Shown piece by piece: positions 27,089 to 36,445 of a stretch of DNA of 64,000 nucleotides (positions are counted from its first letter, which is position 1; the number at the start of each line of letters is the position of its first letter). Made by a program: the position numbers and the translations under genes. Origin of the DNA: a bacterium (GTDB lineage Bacteria > Pseudomonadota > Alphaproteobacteria > Acetobacterales > Acetobacteraceae); assembly GCA_026224825.1 (NCBI GenBank), contig JAMFRO010000084.1, forward strand, positions 62,001 through 126,000, given 5' to 3'. Below the pieces are notes generated by a model. It did no database searches. It saw nothing but the letters and a program-made list of their open reading frames with translations, and had not been told where the DNA came from.

Positions 27089-27763
27089 TCACGGCTTCGG
27101 CAAAGCGGCGGCAATACGCATGAGATTCGTATCCCGCACCCCCAGCTCCAGCAGATGCGCCACGGTGTTTTCCAGGTACTCCCGGCAGGTACCGAAGGCG
27201 CCGCAGCCGGTGGCAATCAGCGCCGCCGTCTGCTCAACGGAAAGCTCGGCCATATAGCGCGGGTGGGCATGGTTGATGACGAAGGTGAGTGCCCGGAAGC
27301 GCTCGCCCCGCCAATTGCCGGCGGCTTCCAGCGTCACCCAGCGGGCATTATAGGCGCCGCCATACATCTCGCGCTGCCACAGCAGGCCCAGCTCCTGCGC
27401 CACGTTGGCGGCGGCTATGCGGAAGGCCACCCCCCGGCAGGCGCCGCCACGGTCCAGCGCCAGCACCAGCCCCGGTGTTTCCAGCGAGCCGCGCCCGTCG
27501 TACATTTTCAGGCAAAACCGGCGGTGCCAGCCGCGCAACAGGGCACAGCATTTTTGCTCATACTCAATGGCCGGATTCCAGATCAGCGAGCCGTAGCCGA
27601 AGACCCAGAGGTCCTGCCCGTCGCCCAACTGCGCCAGAACCAGCGCCAACCCCTCCGCCAGCTCGGCCTCACTGCGCCAGTGCATATCCGGGTGTTTTTC
27701 CGCATGCTCGCGGTTCAGGGCCAGCATGCTACCGTTAAGGAGGGTTTCGCGCGTAAGCTTCAT
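27089..27763 (-). CDS. chaC: ChaC-type glutathione-specific gamma-glutamylcyclotransferase
   Basis: 224 residues. The cyclotransferase signature VFGYGSLIWNPA appears at about residue 54; YGGAYNARWV and the C-terminal GTCREYLENTVAHLLELG are typical of ChaC. The enzyme splits glutathione into 5-oxoproline and Cys-Gly in the cytoplasm. Its ATG overlaps the scpB TGA (ATGA). It is an unusual resident of the scpAB-tat operon. Confidence 0.9.
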   Translation of the reverse strand: MKLTRETLLNGSMLALNREHAEKHPDMHWRSEAELAEGLALVLAQLGDGQDLWVFGYGSLIWNPAIEYEQKCCALLRGWHRRFCLKMYDGRGSLETPGLVLALDRGGACRGVAFRIAAANVAQELGLLWQREMYGGAYNARWVTLEAAGNWRGERFRALTFVINHAHPRYMAELSVEQTAALIATGCGAFGTCREYLENTVAHLLELGVRDTNLMRIAAALPKP

Positions 27764-28428
27764 CCCGCGGCATCGCCCTCCGGTGGTACCGCGTTGGCCT
27801 CCGGGTTGGCCTCCGGGTCGGGTGCCAATTCAAGCTCTTCCTGCGAGTCGTCCACCGGTTCGTCTTCCGCGCGGGTCAGCACCGGGGCCTGTTCCTTCAG
27901 CGCCGGGCCGGTCGGGTCTATCAGCAATTCCTCACGCTTGGGCATATCCCGTAAATCATTGAGCCCGAATTGCGCCAGAAACGCCGGGGTGGTGCCCCAG
28001 AGCGTCGGCCGCCCGGGACTCTCCTTGCGGCCTTTGGGCGTGATCAGCCCATTCTCCAGCAGCAGGTCCAGCGTGTTCTGTGAGAGCGCCGCACCACGGA
28101 TCTCCTCCACCTCCGGCCGCGTTACCGGCTGGTGGTAGGCGACGATGGCGAGCGTCTCCATGGCCACGCGGGGTAGCCGGCGCGGCAACTCCACCACCTT
28201 GCGCAGTTGCGGCGCCACGTCCGGTGCCGTGCGGAACTGCCAGCCGCCCGCCACTTGAACAAGGTTCACGCCACGGCTCGCATACGACTCGGTGAGCGCC
28301 GCCATCACGGCTTCCACCTCCACCTCTTCCGGCAGAAGCTGCACCAGCACGCGCGGCGTGACGGGCTGGGTAGCGGCGAACACCACCGCCTCGGCCAGTC
28401 GTAGGGCCTTGATCATCTCGTCACTCAT
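27760..28428 (-). CDS. scpB: Segregation and condensation protein B
   Basis: 222 residues. It has two winged-helix repeats (IKALRLAEAVVFAATQPVTPRVL and METLAIVAYHQPVTRPEVEEIRG), followed by an acidic Glu/Pro-rich tail of ~50 residues that is longer than in many homologues. With ScpA and SMC it forms the condensin that compacts and segregates the chromosome. It overlaps scpA by 8 bp. Confidence 0.94.
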   Translation of the reverse strand: MSDEMIKALRLAEAVVFAATQPVTPRVLVQLLPEEVEVEAVMAALTESYASRGVNLVQVAGGWQFRTAPDVAPQLRKVVELPRRLPRVAMETLAIVAYHQPVTRPEVEEIRGAALSQNTLDLLLENGLITPKGRKESPGRPTLWGTTPAFLAQFGLNDLRDMPKREELLIDPTGPALKEQAPVLTRAEDEPVDDSQEELELAPDPEANPEANAVPPEGDAAG

Positions 28429-29173
28429 CGCTTGGCAAAAACTCCGGTAGTTTGCTGCGCATCAGAATAGGCCCGAACCGCTCATCCTGACGTAAATTCA
28501 GACGCCCATCTTTCGCCATTTCCAGCCCGGCAATCAAGGTGGCGGAGATGGCCGCACGCTTCGGGATACCATCTTCCAGCCCTTCGGGCAGAAATTGCTC
28601 CAGGCTCGACCAGTCCGGCAGCGAGCCCAGCAGCTTGGCGAGGCGCTCCAGCGCGTTCTGCACCGAGAAATACAGCATGGGCTTGGGCTTATATTGCAGT
28701 TTTGCCCCGGCCCGGCGCCGCGCCATGAGGTAGGCGGAGAGCAGGCCGGACATTTCCAGCCTGAGCTTGGAGCGGTCGGTCTCGGTGAAATCCTCAGGGA
28801 TTCCGCGCGCGAACGCATCCCAGCCCAGTTGCGGCCTCTGCCCCAGCCAGGCGGAGGCCTGGCGCATGGCCTGCAGATCGATCAGCCGGGCCTGGAGGAT
28901 TTCGGCGGCGGTCTCGGCATCCTCGGCCTCGCCAAGCTGCGGCACCAGCAGGCGCGATTTCAGCCAGGTCAGCCAGGCCGCCATCACCAGCCAATCCGCC
29001 GCCAGCTCCAGGCGCACCCGGCGCGCGCCCTCGATGACGGCGAGGAATTGCTCGACCAATGCGAGGATGGAGATTTTGGCGAGATCGACCTTTTGCGCGC
29101 GGGCGAGTTCCAGCAGAAGATCCAGCGGACCTTCAAACCCTTCCAGATGCAGGACGAGCGCCTCAGTTTCCAA
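28421..29173 (-). CDS. scpA: Segregation and condensation protein A
   Basis: 250 residues. Kleisin N-terminus FEGPLDLLLELARAQKVDLAKISILALVEQ and the AADWLVMAAWLTWLKSRLLVP stretch identify ScpA; the end is a winged helix (GLEMAKDGRLNLRQDERFGPI). The start appears to be TTG at 29173, giving an 11-bp overlap with the upstream protease gene. Confidence 0.94.
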   Translation of the reverse strand: METEALVLHLEGFEGPLDLLLELARAQKVDLAKISILALVEQFLAVIEGARRVRLELAADWLVMAAWLTWLKSRLLVPQLGEAEDAETAAEILQARLIDLQAMRQASAWLGQRPQLGWDAFARGIPEDFTETDRSKLRLEMSGLLSAYLMARRRAGAKLQYKPKPMLYFSVQNALERLAKLLGSLPDWSSLEQFLPEGLEDGIPKRAAISATLIAGLEMAKDGRLNLRQDERFGPILMRSKLPEFLPSDE

Positions 29174-29846
29174 TTTGATTCCCCGTGAGAATGAGTATGA
29201 TGTTTAGAGCATGCGGCAGAATCACCCGCATGGCATCCTGAAACGGATCAAACCTGACCCCGAATTGCTGCATCACCACCGGCAGGATGAAAAGCAGCCC
29301 CAGAACCAGCAGAATCCCCAGCCGCTCGGCGCGGGCCAGCACCTGGGCGAGCGGGAGTGGCAATACCCCGACGGCAATGCGCCCGCCATCCATCGGCGGC
29401 AGCGGAAACAGGTTAAAGATGCCGATTAACAGGTTGATTTCAATGAAAAACACCAGATAATCGGTACCCACCCCACCATGCAAAGCAAGACCGGCGGCCA
29501 GGGCCAGGATGAAGTTTGCTCCCGGCCCGGCAAAGGCGACGATGGCCATCAACCGGCGCGGGTTGGGGTGACCATTCAGCCGCAAATTCAATGCGTTGAT
29601 GGGCACGGGCTTGGCCCAGCCGTAGAGAAACTGGACATGGCCGATGGTGGCGAGCTGCCCGGCAGCGAGCATGAGGGGGAGTATAACACTGCCGAATCTA
29701 TCTATGTGTTTCAGCGGGTTAAGGGTGAGTCTTCCCTGGTTTTTGGCGATATCGTCGCCCAGCAGATGGGCCACGAACCCGTGCGCCACCTCATGCATCA
29801 CCATGGCCGGGATCAGCAGTGCCAGATACAGCAAGGCGCCGCTCAT
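29163..29846 (-). CDS. Site-2 protease (M50 family) membrane metalloprotease
   Basis: 227 residues from ATG at 29846 after GGAGG. Six hydrophobic segments. Zinc motif HEVAH near residue 20 and the second half of the site in LFPLPPMDGGRI. There is no PDZ domain, so this is the short S2P subfamily rather than RseP. The ATG overlaps the nagZ TGA (ATGA). The substrate is unknown. Confidence 0.9.
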   Translation of the reverse strand: MSGALLYLALLIPAMVMHEVAHGFVAHLLGDDIAKNQGRLTLNPLKHIDRFGSVILPLMLAAGQLATIGHVQFLYGWAKPVPINALNLRLNGHPNPRRLMAIVAFAGPGANFILALAAGLALHGGVGTDYLVFFIEINLLIGIFNLFPLPPMDGGRIAVGVLPLPLAQVLARAERLGILLVLGLLFILPVVMQQFGVRFDPFQDAMRVILPHALNIILILTGNQIGN

Positions 29847-30688
29847 AGGGCCTCCATAACCTGCCGGTTGCCGGCAAAATCCCCAGGGCAGTACAAGGCT
29901 ACATCGCAACCCGCTGAAATAGCGGCTAAAACCCGCTCGCGCGGGGTGCCGGAAATGGCGTGCATGGCGAGGTCATCTGACATAAGATGGCCGGTAAAAC
30001 CGATCATGCCCCGGATCACCTTTTCGATGACGATCGGTGAGATGGTGCAGGGGCGCTCTCTATCCCATTGTTCGTAAACAATATGTGCCGTCATCGCCCA
30101 GGGCAGATTTTTGTTCCGAATGAACGGCAAATGGTCGTCCGCATCGTTGATCGCCACATGCGGCAAGGCCAGATGGCTGTCCAGCAGCGCCCGCCCATGG
30201 CCGGGGATGTGTTTTATCACCGGCAGAATGCCCTCATCCATAATCCCGCGCGCAATCTCGCCACCCAGCAACGCCACCTGTTCCGGGCCTCCGGTAATGG
30301 CACGGTCGCCGATAATGCCGTTGGCGCCCTCGATGGAGAGGTCCAGCACAGGTGCCGCCGTCATGGTGAACCCGGCCGCTTTCACCATGGCACCCAGCGC
30401 CCGGCCATGGGCGTAGGCCTGTTCCACTGTCGCCAGCGTACCGGCGGCAGGCAGAGCCTGCCAGTGCGGCGGGCGCAGCCGGGCGACGCGGCCGCCCTCC
30501 TGATCGACCATAAGGATGGCGCCGGGCGGCAGGAGGGATTTTATCTCTGCATTAAGATCAATGAGTTGTGTCGGGGTCTCGATATTGCGGCTGAACAGGA
30601 TCACCCCGCGCGGGGTGTGGTCGCGCAGCAAATGCCGCTCATCTTCCGTCAGCGCCGGACCGGCAATACCGATGATCGCGGGTTTCAA
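29843..30688 (-). CDS. nagZ: Beta-N-acetylhexosaminidase NagZ, short C-terminus
   Basis: 281 residues from a TTG at 30688 that overlaps the upstream TGA (TTGA). GH3-type NagZ cuts GlcNAc from anhydro-muropeptides in cell-wall recycling. Visible active-site parts: KHIPGHGRALLDSH (acid/base His loop) and MSDDLAMHAISG (nucleophile Asp). After ISAGCDVALYC only ~13 residues remain, about 50 fewer than in E. coli NagZ. The core barrel is present, so activity is likely. Confidence 0.9.
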   Translation of the reverse strand: MKPAIIGIAGPALTEDERHLLRDHTPRGVILFSRNIETPTQLIDLNAEIKSLLPPGAILMVDQEGGRVARLRPPHWQALPAAGTLATVEQAYAHGRALGAMVKAAGFTMTAAPVLDLSIEGANGIIGDRAITGGPEQVALLGGEIARGIMDEGILPVIKHIPGHGRALLDSHLALPHVAINDADDHLPFIRNKNLPWAMTAHIVYEQWDRERPCTISPIVIEKVIRGMIGFTGHLMSDDLAMHAISGTPRERVLAAISAGCDVALYCPGDFAGNRQVMEAL

Positions 30689-31374
30689 GATCCAGCCACT
30701 ATGCAGGCAGCGCCCTTGGCGGTGAGCTGGGCGCAGAACGCTTGCGCGGCATCCGCCGTGGCGAAGCCGGAGAGCCGCACCCGCCACACGCTCTGGCCGT
30801 TGACGACGGCGGGCAGGATGATGGGGTTTTTACCCGCCAGCAGATCCGGGGCTTTTTTCTGGGCGTCCGTCCAGGCGGTTTCCGCACCGCCCTCATCCGC
30901 CGTGGCGGCGAGCTGGACCTGGCCCGAGAAGGTTTTTGGCGCGGCGGGTGCCACGGCGGGAACCACAGCAGCGGCAGGCGTGGCAGTGGTTGCTGCCGGC
31001 ACTGCGGCAGGCGGGGGCGGCTGGTTCAGCCCGGCGGCCTGGTCGAGCTGCGCCACATCCGGCACCTGGCCCTGCGGGGCGAGCTGGGGTGCGGCGTTGC
31101 TATCGGCCTGGCCGGACATGATGGGCACATCGGCGCCCGGCACCACCAGACCGCCGGGACTGGCCGGGGCGGTGCGGAGCGGCAGATCAGGCGGGTTTAT
31201 GATGGGCGGCGGGCCGAAGGAGCCGGCGTGAAACCCGCTCCAGGCAAAGGCGGCGGCGATGATGATGAGCGACAACCCGCCGGCGGCGAGCGCAATGCGG
31301 CTGATCGCGGGGTCAAGCCGCTGCCCCCGCGCCCGTTGCGGCTGGTAGAAGAAATCATCCTCGTCGTGAGCCAA
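30685..31374 (-). CDS. SPOR-domain cell-envelope protein
   Basis: 229 residues from TTG at 31374. A short cytoplasmic N-terminus, one membrane helix (ISRIALAAGGLSLIIIAAAFAW), a long Pro/Ala linker and a C-terminal SPOR domain (SVWRVRLSGFATADAAQAFCAQLTAKGAACIVA). SPOR domains bind glycan strands lacking stem peptides at the division site. Position between argS and nagZ is the standard alphaproteobacterial one. Confidence 0.9.
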   Translation of the reverse strand: MAHDEDDFFYQPQRARGQRLDPAISRIALAAGGLSLIIIAAAFAWSGFHAGSFGPPPIINPPDLPLRTAPASPGGLVVPGADVPIMSGQADSNAAPQLAPQGQVPDVAQLDQAAGLNQPPPPAAVPAATTATPAAAVVPAVAPAAPKTFSGQVQLAATADEGGAETAWTDAQKKAPDLLAGKNPIILPAVVNGQSVWRVRLSGFATADAAQAFCAQLTAKGAACIVAGS

Positions 31375-31376
31375 GC

Positions 31377-33125
31377 CTATCGCATCTCCTCGACCGGTGT
31401 GACGCCGAGTACGGCAAGGCCTGAGCGAAGCACGGTGGCCGTGGCCGCGACAAGGGCGATACGGGCGGCGGACTCAGCGGGTTTGTCCTCCTGCAGGAAG
31501 CGCAAAGCACTGTTTTCCCGCCCGGCATTCCATAGCGCATGGAAATCCCCGGCCAGCTCGTAGAGGAAAAATGCCACGCGATGCGGCTCCCGCGATTCGG
31601 CGGCCTGCTCCACAAGCCGCGGCCAGGTGATGAGGCGGCGCAGCATGGCCAACTCCTCAGGGGCGGTGAGGCTGGCAAGGTCTGCCTGGGCATTCACCGC
31701 CGGGGCGGCGCGCAGCACCGAGCGGCAGCGGGCATGGGCGTATTGCACGTAGAACACCGGGTTATCGCGCGTCTGGGCGAGCGCGGCGTTGAGGTCGAAA
31801 TCCATCTGCGCGTCGGATTTGCGCATGAGGATGAGGAAGCGCACGGCATCGGCGCCTATTTCCTCGATCAGGTCGCGCAATTCCACGAAGGTGCCGGCGC
31901 GCTTGCTCATGCGGTAGGGCTGGCCGTCTTTGATCACACGGACGATCTGGCACAGCACGATATCGAGTCGCGCCGAGTCGTTGCCGGCCAACGCCTTCAC
32001 CGCCGCCTGCATGCGTTTGACGTAGCCGCCATGGTCGGCGCCCCAGACGTCGATCATGGCATCAAAGCCGCGCGCCATCTTATCAGCATGATAGGCGATA
32101 TCATTAGCAAAATAGGTGAAGCTGCCGTCTGACTTACCAATCGGCCGGTCCACGTCATCGCCGAATTCCGTGGCGCGGAACAGTTCCTGTTCACGCGGCT
32201 CCCAATCATCCGGGGTTTTGCCCTTGGGGGGCTCAAGAATGCCGCGATAGATGAGGCCCTTGTCCCGAAGCGATTGCAGCCCACGCGCCACGCCGCCGTT
32301 TTCCACCAGAGCGCGCTCGGAGGAGAACAAATCATGCACCACGCCCAGAGCGGCGAGATCCTGTTTAATCAGCTCCAGCATTCTGGCCACGGCGAAGTCA
32401 CGGAACAAAGGCAGCCATTGTGCCTCCGGCGTCTCGGCATAGGCATCGCCATATTCCGCCGCCAGCGCCTCGCCTATGGGGATGAGATACGCCCCGCCAT
32501 ATTGCATGCCGCCTTGTACGGTCTCGATATAGGCCTGGGGCGAGAGTTTCAGCGCTTCCAGATACCGGACATAGGCCGAGCGGGCCAAAGCGATGACCTG
32601 CGCCCCGGCATCGTTGACGTAGAACTCCTTGGCCACCTCATAACCGGCTTTACCCAGCAAATTGGCCAAAGCATCGCCCACCACGGCGCCACGGCAATGG
32701 CCGACATGCAGCGGGCCGGTGGGGTTGGCGGAGACGTATTCGATGTTGATCTTGCCGCGCGCGGCAGCGCCCGCACCGTAAGCCTCCCCGGCCGCGAGAA
32801 TAACCGGGATCTGCGCCAGCAGCAGCGCGGGCGCCAGGGTAAGGTTGACGAAGCCCGGCCCGGCGGCCTCGGCGCGGGCTATTTCCGGACGCGCGGACAG
32901 GCGCTCCACCAGTGCGGCCGCCAGCTCGCGCGGGTTCTTGCCCGAAGGCTTGGCCGCGATCATCGCCGCATTGCAGGCCATATCACCATGGGTGACGTCC
33001 TTGGTGGGCGTAACCTCGATGCGCGCCAGCACCTCCGCGCCCAGGCCGGGGACGAGGGGCAAAAATTCATCGAGGACGATGCCGCGCAGGACGGCGAAGA
33101 GATTCTGAGACATATCGTTGAGCAT
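31377..33125 (-). CDS. argS: Arginyl-tRNA synthetase
   Basis: 582 residues from ATG at 33125; a second ATG four codons on (33113) is equally possible. The HIGH motif is HVGH in [16 protein letters not shown] and the KMSKS loop is [10 protein letters not shown]. The C-terminal DALR anticodon-binding domain ends ...[12 protein letters not shown]. It is followed at 2 bp by the SPOR gene and preceded at 9 bp by dgt, all one transcript. Confidence 0.97.
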   Translation of the reverse strand: MLNDMSQNLFAVLRGIVLDEFLPLVPGLGAEVLARIEVTPTKDVTHGDMACNAAMIAAKPSGKNPRELAAALVERLSARPEIARAEAAGPGFVNLTLAPALLLAQIPVILAAGEAYGAGAAARGKINIEYVSANPTGPLHVGHCRGAVVGDALANLLGKAGYEVAKEFYVNDAGAQVIALARSAYVRYLEALKLSPQAYIETVQGGMQYGGAYLIPIGEALAAEYGDAYAETPEAQWLPLFRDFAVARMLELIKQDLAALGVVHDLFSSERALVENGGVARGLQSLRDKGLIYRGILEPPKGKTPDDWEPREQELFRATEFGDDVDRPIGKSDGSFTYFANDIAYHADKMARGFDAMIDVWGADHGGYVKRMQAAVKALAGNDSARLDIVLCQIVRVIKDGQPYRMSKRAGTFVELRDLIEEIGADAVRFLILMRKSDAQMDFDLNAALAQTRDNPVFYVQYAHARCRSVLRAAPAVNAQADLASLTAPEELAMLRRLITWPRLVEQAAESREPHRVAFFLYELAGDFHALWNAGRENSALRFLQEDKPAESAARIALVAATATVLRSGLAVLGVTPVEEMR

Positions 33126-33134
33126 GGTGGGCTT

Positions 33135-34274
33135 TCAGGCAGGGACGGCGGGGTCCGTCAACCGGGAAAATTCATCCAGCGCGTAGCGGTCGGTCATGCC
33201 GGCCACATAATCGCGCACCACTTCCGCCGCCTGCGCCGTCTCGCCGCGCCGGCCGGCGCGCTCGCGCCAGTCGCCCGGCAGCAGCTCGGGGTGGCGCAGC
33301 AGCAGCCCCGCCAGGGTTTTGGTAACGTGCTGGGCCTTGTGCGACTGCCGGTTGACGCGCCAGTGCCGGTACATGCGGGTGAAGAGGAACTGCTTCAGCC
33401 TTATATTGGCCTGGCGCATCTCCTCCGAGAAGCCGATGACCTGGCCGGGGGCGTTGCGTATGTCATCCACGCTTTGCGGGTTGAGCGCGGCGAGGCGGGA
33501 TTTGCTCTCCACCAGCGCGTCATGGATGAAATTGTTGATGACGGCGCGGCTCAGCTCATGGCGGATACGGTTTTCGGCACTGGTGAGCGCCTGGGCGGCA
33601 CGCAGCAAATCGCCGATGACCGGCAGCTCGGCGATGTCCGAAAACTCGAACAGCCCGGCGCGCAGGCCGTCGTCGAGGTCGTGGGTGTTGTAGGCAATGT
33701 CATCGGCAAAGGCGGCTACCTGAGCCTCGGCCGAGGTCTGGCCGTGCAGCTCCAGCGAAATGCGGGCGTCATAGGCGGCAATCGTCGGCGGCGGGTTTTT
33801 TAGGGGGCCGTTGTGCTTGGCCAGGCCCTCCAGCGCTTCCCAGGAGAGGTTCAGCCCGTCAAACGCCGCATAGCGCTGCTCCAATTGGGTGACGACGCGG
33901 AAAGACTGGTCGTTATGGTCGAACCCGCCGAAATCCTTCAGCGCCTCATTCAGCCCTGTCTCCCCCGCATGGCCGAACGGCGGATGGCCGAGGTCATGCG
34001 CCAGAGCCAGGCACTCGGTGAGGTCCTCATCCAGCCCCAAAGCCCGGGCGATGGAGCGCGCCACCTGCGCCACCTCCAGGCTGTGGGTGAGCCTTGTGCG
34101 GTAAAAATCGCCCTCGCGGGTAACAAACACCTGGGTTTTATACTGTAATTTGCGAAAGGCGGAGCAATGCACCACGCGGTCGCGGTCGCGCTGCCAGGGG
34201 CTGCGGTCGTCTGAGTCCGTCTGCTCGTTGCAACGCCCGCGCGACTCCCAGACCGCATATTGGGTTTTTTCCAT
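33135..34274 (-). CDS. dgt: Deoxyguanosine triphosphate triphosphohydrolase-like protein
   Basis: 379 residues. HD-domain hydrolase with RDRDRVVHCSAFRKLQYKTQVF, then THSLEVAQVARSIARALGL and the metal-binding ALAHDLGHPPFGHAGE. It splits triphosphate from dNTPs and helps set dNTP pools. It is the first gene of the operon dgt-argS-SPOR-nagZ-M50-scpA-scpB-chaC-tatB-tatC-serS. It is divergent from erpA, with 91 bp between starts. Confidence 0.93.
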   Translation of the reverse strand: MEKTQYAVWESRGRCNEQTDSDDRSPWQRDRDRVVHCSAFRKLQYKTQVFVTREGDFYRTRLTHSLEVAQVARSIARALGLDEDLTECLALAHDLGHPPFGHAGETGLNEALKDFGGFDHNDQSFRVVTQLEQRYAAFDGLNLSWEALEGLAKHNGPLKNPPPTIAAYDARISLELHGQTSAEAQVAAFADDIAYNTHDLDDGLRAGLFEFSDIAELPVIGDLLRAAQALTSAENRIRHELSRAVINNFIHDALVESKSRLAALNPQSVDDIRNAPGQVIGFSEEMRQANIRLKQFLFTRMYRHWRVNRQSHKAQHVTKTLAGLLLRHPELLPGDWRERAGRRGETAQAAEVVRDYVAGMTDRYALDEFSRLTDPAVPA

Positions 34275-34365
34275 GGCCAGGGTCTAGCCGATGCAGGCCT
34301 TAGTTCCAAGCATCCGGTACGGATGCGCTCTTACGTATAAGCAACCGGCGCGCTATAGAGGGGGC

Positions 34366-34692
34366 ATGAGCTTTTCCGTATCCGTCGCCGCGGCCAGGCG
34401 TGTGGCCGAAATCATGGCATCCGAGCCGGGCGCGAAAGCGTTGCGGGTTGAGGTGTTGGCCGGAGGGTGCTCTGGCCTGCAATATAAATTCGACCTGACC
34501 GAAGCCCAGGCCGCCGATGACGTGGTCGTGGCACATGATGGTGCCACGGTGCTGGTGGACCCTGTGAGCCTGGAGTTTCTGGGCGATGCCGAGCTGGATT
34601 TCATCGACAGTTTGATGGGCGCGCATTTTGCGGTGAAGAACCCGCAGGCGACTTCCTCTTGCGGATGCGGGACATCGTTCTCCGTTGACTAG
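34366..34692 (+). CDS. erpA: Iron-sulfur cluster insertion protein, ErpA/IscA type
   Basis: 108 residues from ATG at 34366. The three cluster-binding Cys are present: one in AGGCSGLQY and two in the final SSCGCGTSF. A-type carriers pass Fe-S clusters to target enzymes. It is a separate paralogue from sufA at 36442-36810. Its stop overlaps the start of xthA. Confidence 0.92.
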   Translation: MSFSVSVAAARRVAEIMASEPGAKALRVEVLAGGCSGLQYKFDLTEAQAADDVVVAHDGATVLVDPVSLEFLGDAELDFIDSLMGAHFAVKNPQATSSCGCGTSFSVD

Positions 34693-35461
34693 AATTACAA
34701 CGTGGAACGTGAATTCCGTGCGCATGCGCGAGACGCATGTGGCCTCCTTCCTGGAGCGCGAGGCGCCTGACTTTTTGCTCCTGCAGGAGATAAAATGCGA
34801 GGCGCATCAGTTTCCGGCGCTGGCGTTTTCAGCGCTCGGCTATGAGGCCGTGGTGGTGGGGCAGAAGAGCTATAACGGTGTCGCCATTCTGCACCGCGCC
34901 CCTGTGGAGGTGCTGCACACCAAACTGCCGGGCATGGGCGATGACGATACCCATGCGCGGTTTGTGGAGATCCGTGCGGCCGGGCTGGTGATTGGGAATT
35001 TGTACCTGCCCAACGGCAATTCCGGCGGCGATGCCGGCTATGATTATAAATTGCGCTGGATGGCCGCCTTGCGCGCGCATGCCGCCGCGATGATGCAGGA
35101 CGAGACGGATTTCATCCTGGCAGGCGATTACAACGTGTGCCCGACGGATGAAGATTTTGCGCCGCGCGCGCTCTCGGCGGGGGATGCTCTGGTGCGCCCG
35201 GAAACCCGTGCCGCCTTCAACGCGCTGCTCTACACCGGCCTTACCGAGGCCGTGCGGGCGCTGCATCCGCGCGAAAAACTCTATACCTTCTGGGACTACC
35301 AGGCCGGCGCCTGGGACCGCAATTCCGGCCTGCGCATCGACCATGCTTTGCTCTCGCCGCGCCTGGCGGAACGGCTGGTGTCGGTGACCATCCATAAGGA
35401 CGAGCGGGCGAAGGGGCAGCCCTCGGACCATGTGCCGGTGACGGTGGAGTTGCAGCCGTAA
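34685..35461 (+). CDS. xthA: Exodeoxyribonuclease III
   Basis: 258 residues from TTG at 34685 inside the erpA end. AP endonuclease/3' exonuclease of base-excision repair. Active-site parts: ITTWNVNSVR, LLLQEIKC (metal Glu), GDYNVCPTDED, and the closing PSDHVPVTVEL (catalytic Asp-His). Confidence 0.95.
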   Translation: MTRITTWNVNSVRMRETHVASFLEREAPDFLLLQEIKCEAHQFPALAFSALGYEAVVVGQKSYNGVAILHRAPVEVLHTKLPGMGDDDTHARFVEIRAAGLVIGNLYLPNGNSGGDAGYDYKLRWMAALRAHAAAMMQDETDFILAGDYNVCPTDEDFAPRALSAGDALVRPETRAAFNALLYTGLTEAVRALHPREKLYTFWDYQAGAWDRNSGLRIDHALLSPRLAERLVSVTIHKDERAKGQPSDHVPVTVELQP

Positions 35462-35533
35462 TTTTGTTGCGGTTCTATTGCTGGACTCTCGGCCGCTCGT
35501 TAGTATAACGAAACGCAATATACCCGGAGCCGC

Positions 35534-36445
35534 ATGCGCTATCTTGTTCTTTTGCTCGCCCTCGCCGGCTGCGCCGCGACGGCACCGGCCCCGCAATCCT
35601 GCACGCTGGTTGAGAATGCCGATCTGCCGATACATTTTATGGGCAACAGTCCGGTCATCGACGTGACCATAGCCGGGCATACGCTGCACATGCTTTTGGA
35701 TACGGGGGCGCAAACATCCCTACTGACGCCAGCGGCGGCGAAGACCGTTCCGGCGAAAGCCTTCAACGCCGGTATCTATGGGCTCGATGGGGTCGGCGGC
35801 AGTGTTTCGACCATGACGGTTTCAACGCCCGATCTCAAATTTGGCGAGCTGACCGTGACAAATGCGAGCTTCAGCATCACCAACCTCTTCGGTAAGGCCA
35901 AGGGTCACCCTGCCGATTTGGATGGAGTCATCGGCTGGAACATCTTGAGCAGGCTTGATCTCGTATTGGATTTTCCAGATGATCATGTGATGTTTCTCAC
36001 CCCCGGCACATGCGCCAGCGTACCCTGGAACGGCACATACGCGGAGCTGGGCTTCCCTCCCTATTCCGCTCAAGTTCCAATCGGCATCAAGATCGACGGC
36101 AAACCGCTGACAGTGCTTCTGGATACCGGTGCTTCTCTTTCCCTGATATCTCAGAACGCACTCAAGGGCGCGGGCATCACGCCTGTCGAGGTCGAAACAT
36201 CGTCTCATTATGTTGGCTTCGGCGATTTAAAAGGCGCGCAGACCAGGGAGGTTTTCTCAAACGTCACGGTTGGCGACGTAGCCTATGCGAACGTACCGCT
36301 GGAAGTGGGCGCTCCCAACAGTTTCAGTGATGACGACAACAACATCTCCGGCGTTCTCGGCGAGGATTTCCTGCGCCTCAACCGGATATTCATCGACAAT
36401 GGCGCGAACGTGGTGCGGATTATGGACCCGGCGCCGGCGAGTTAA
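35534..36445 (+). CDS. Lipoprotein with two retropepsin-like aspartyl protease domains
   Basis: 303 residues. A very short signal ends in the lipobox LALAGC (Cys13). Two similar halves each carry an aspartyl-protease signature: LLDTGAQTS (D56) and LLDTGASLS (D197), each followed ~75 residues on by a hydrophobic-GW/GE motif (DGVIGWNILSRLDL and SGVLGEDFLRLN). Single retropepsin domains normally dimerise; here both halves are in one chain, pepsin-like. Probably periplasmic. Substrate unknown. It is convergent with sufA, overlapping it by 4 bp. Confidence 0.82.
   Translation: MRYLVLLLALAGCAATAPAPQSCTLVENADLPIHFMGNSPVIDVTIAGHTLHMLLDTGAQTSLLTPAAAKTVPAKAFNAGIYGLDGVGGSVSTMTVSTPDLKFGELTVTNASFSITNLFGKAKGHPADLDGVIGWNILSRLDLVLDFPDDHVMFLTPGTCASVPWNGTYAELGFPPYSAQVPIGIKIDGKPLTVLLDTGASLSLISQNALKGAGITPVEVETSSHYVGFGDLKGAQTREVFSNVTVGDVAYANVPLEVGAPNSFSDDDNNISGVLGEDFLRLNRIFIDNGANVVRIMDPAPAS

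Noticed and set aside
32274-33803. 509-codon open frame antisense to argS and dgt
   Set aside because: Rich in His, Arg and Gln as expected from the complement of GC-rich coding sequence; both genes on the other strand are clear.
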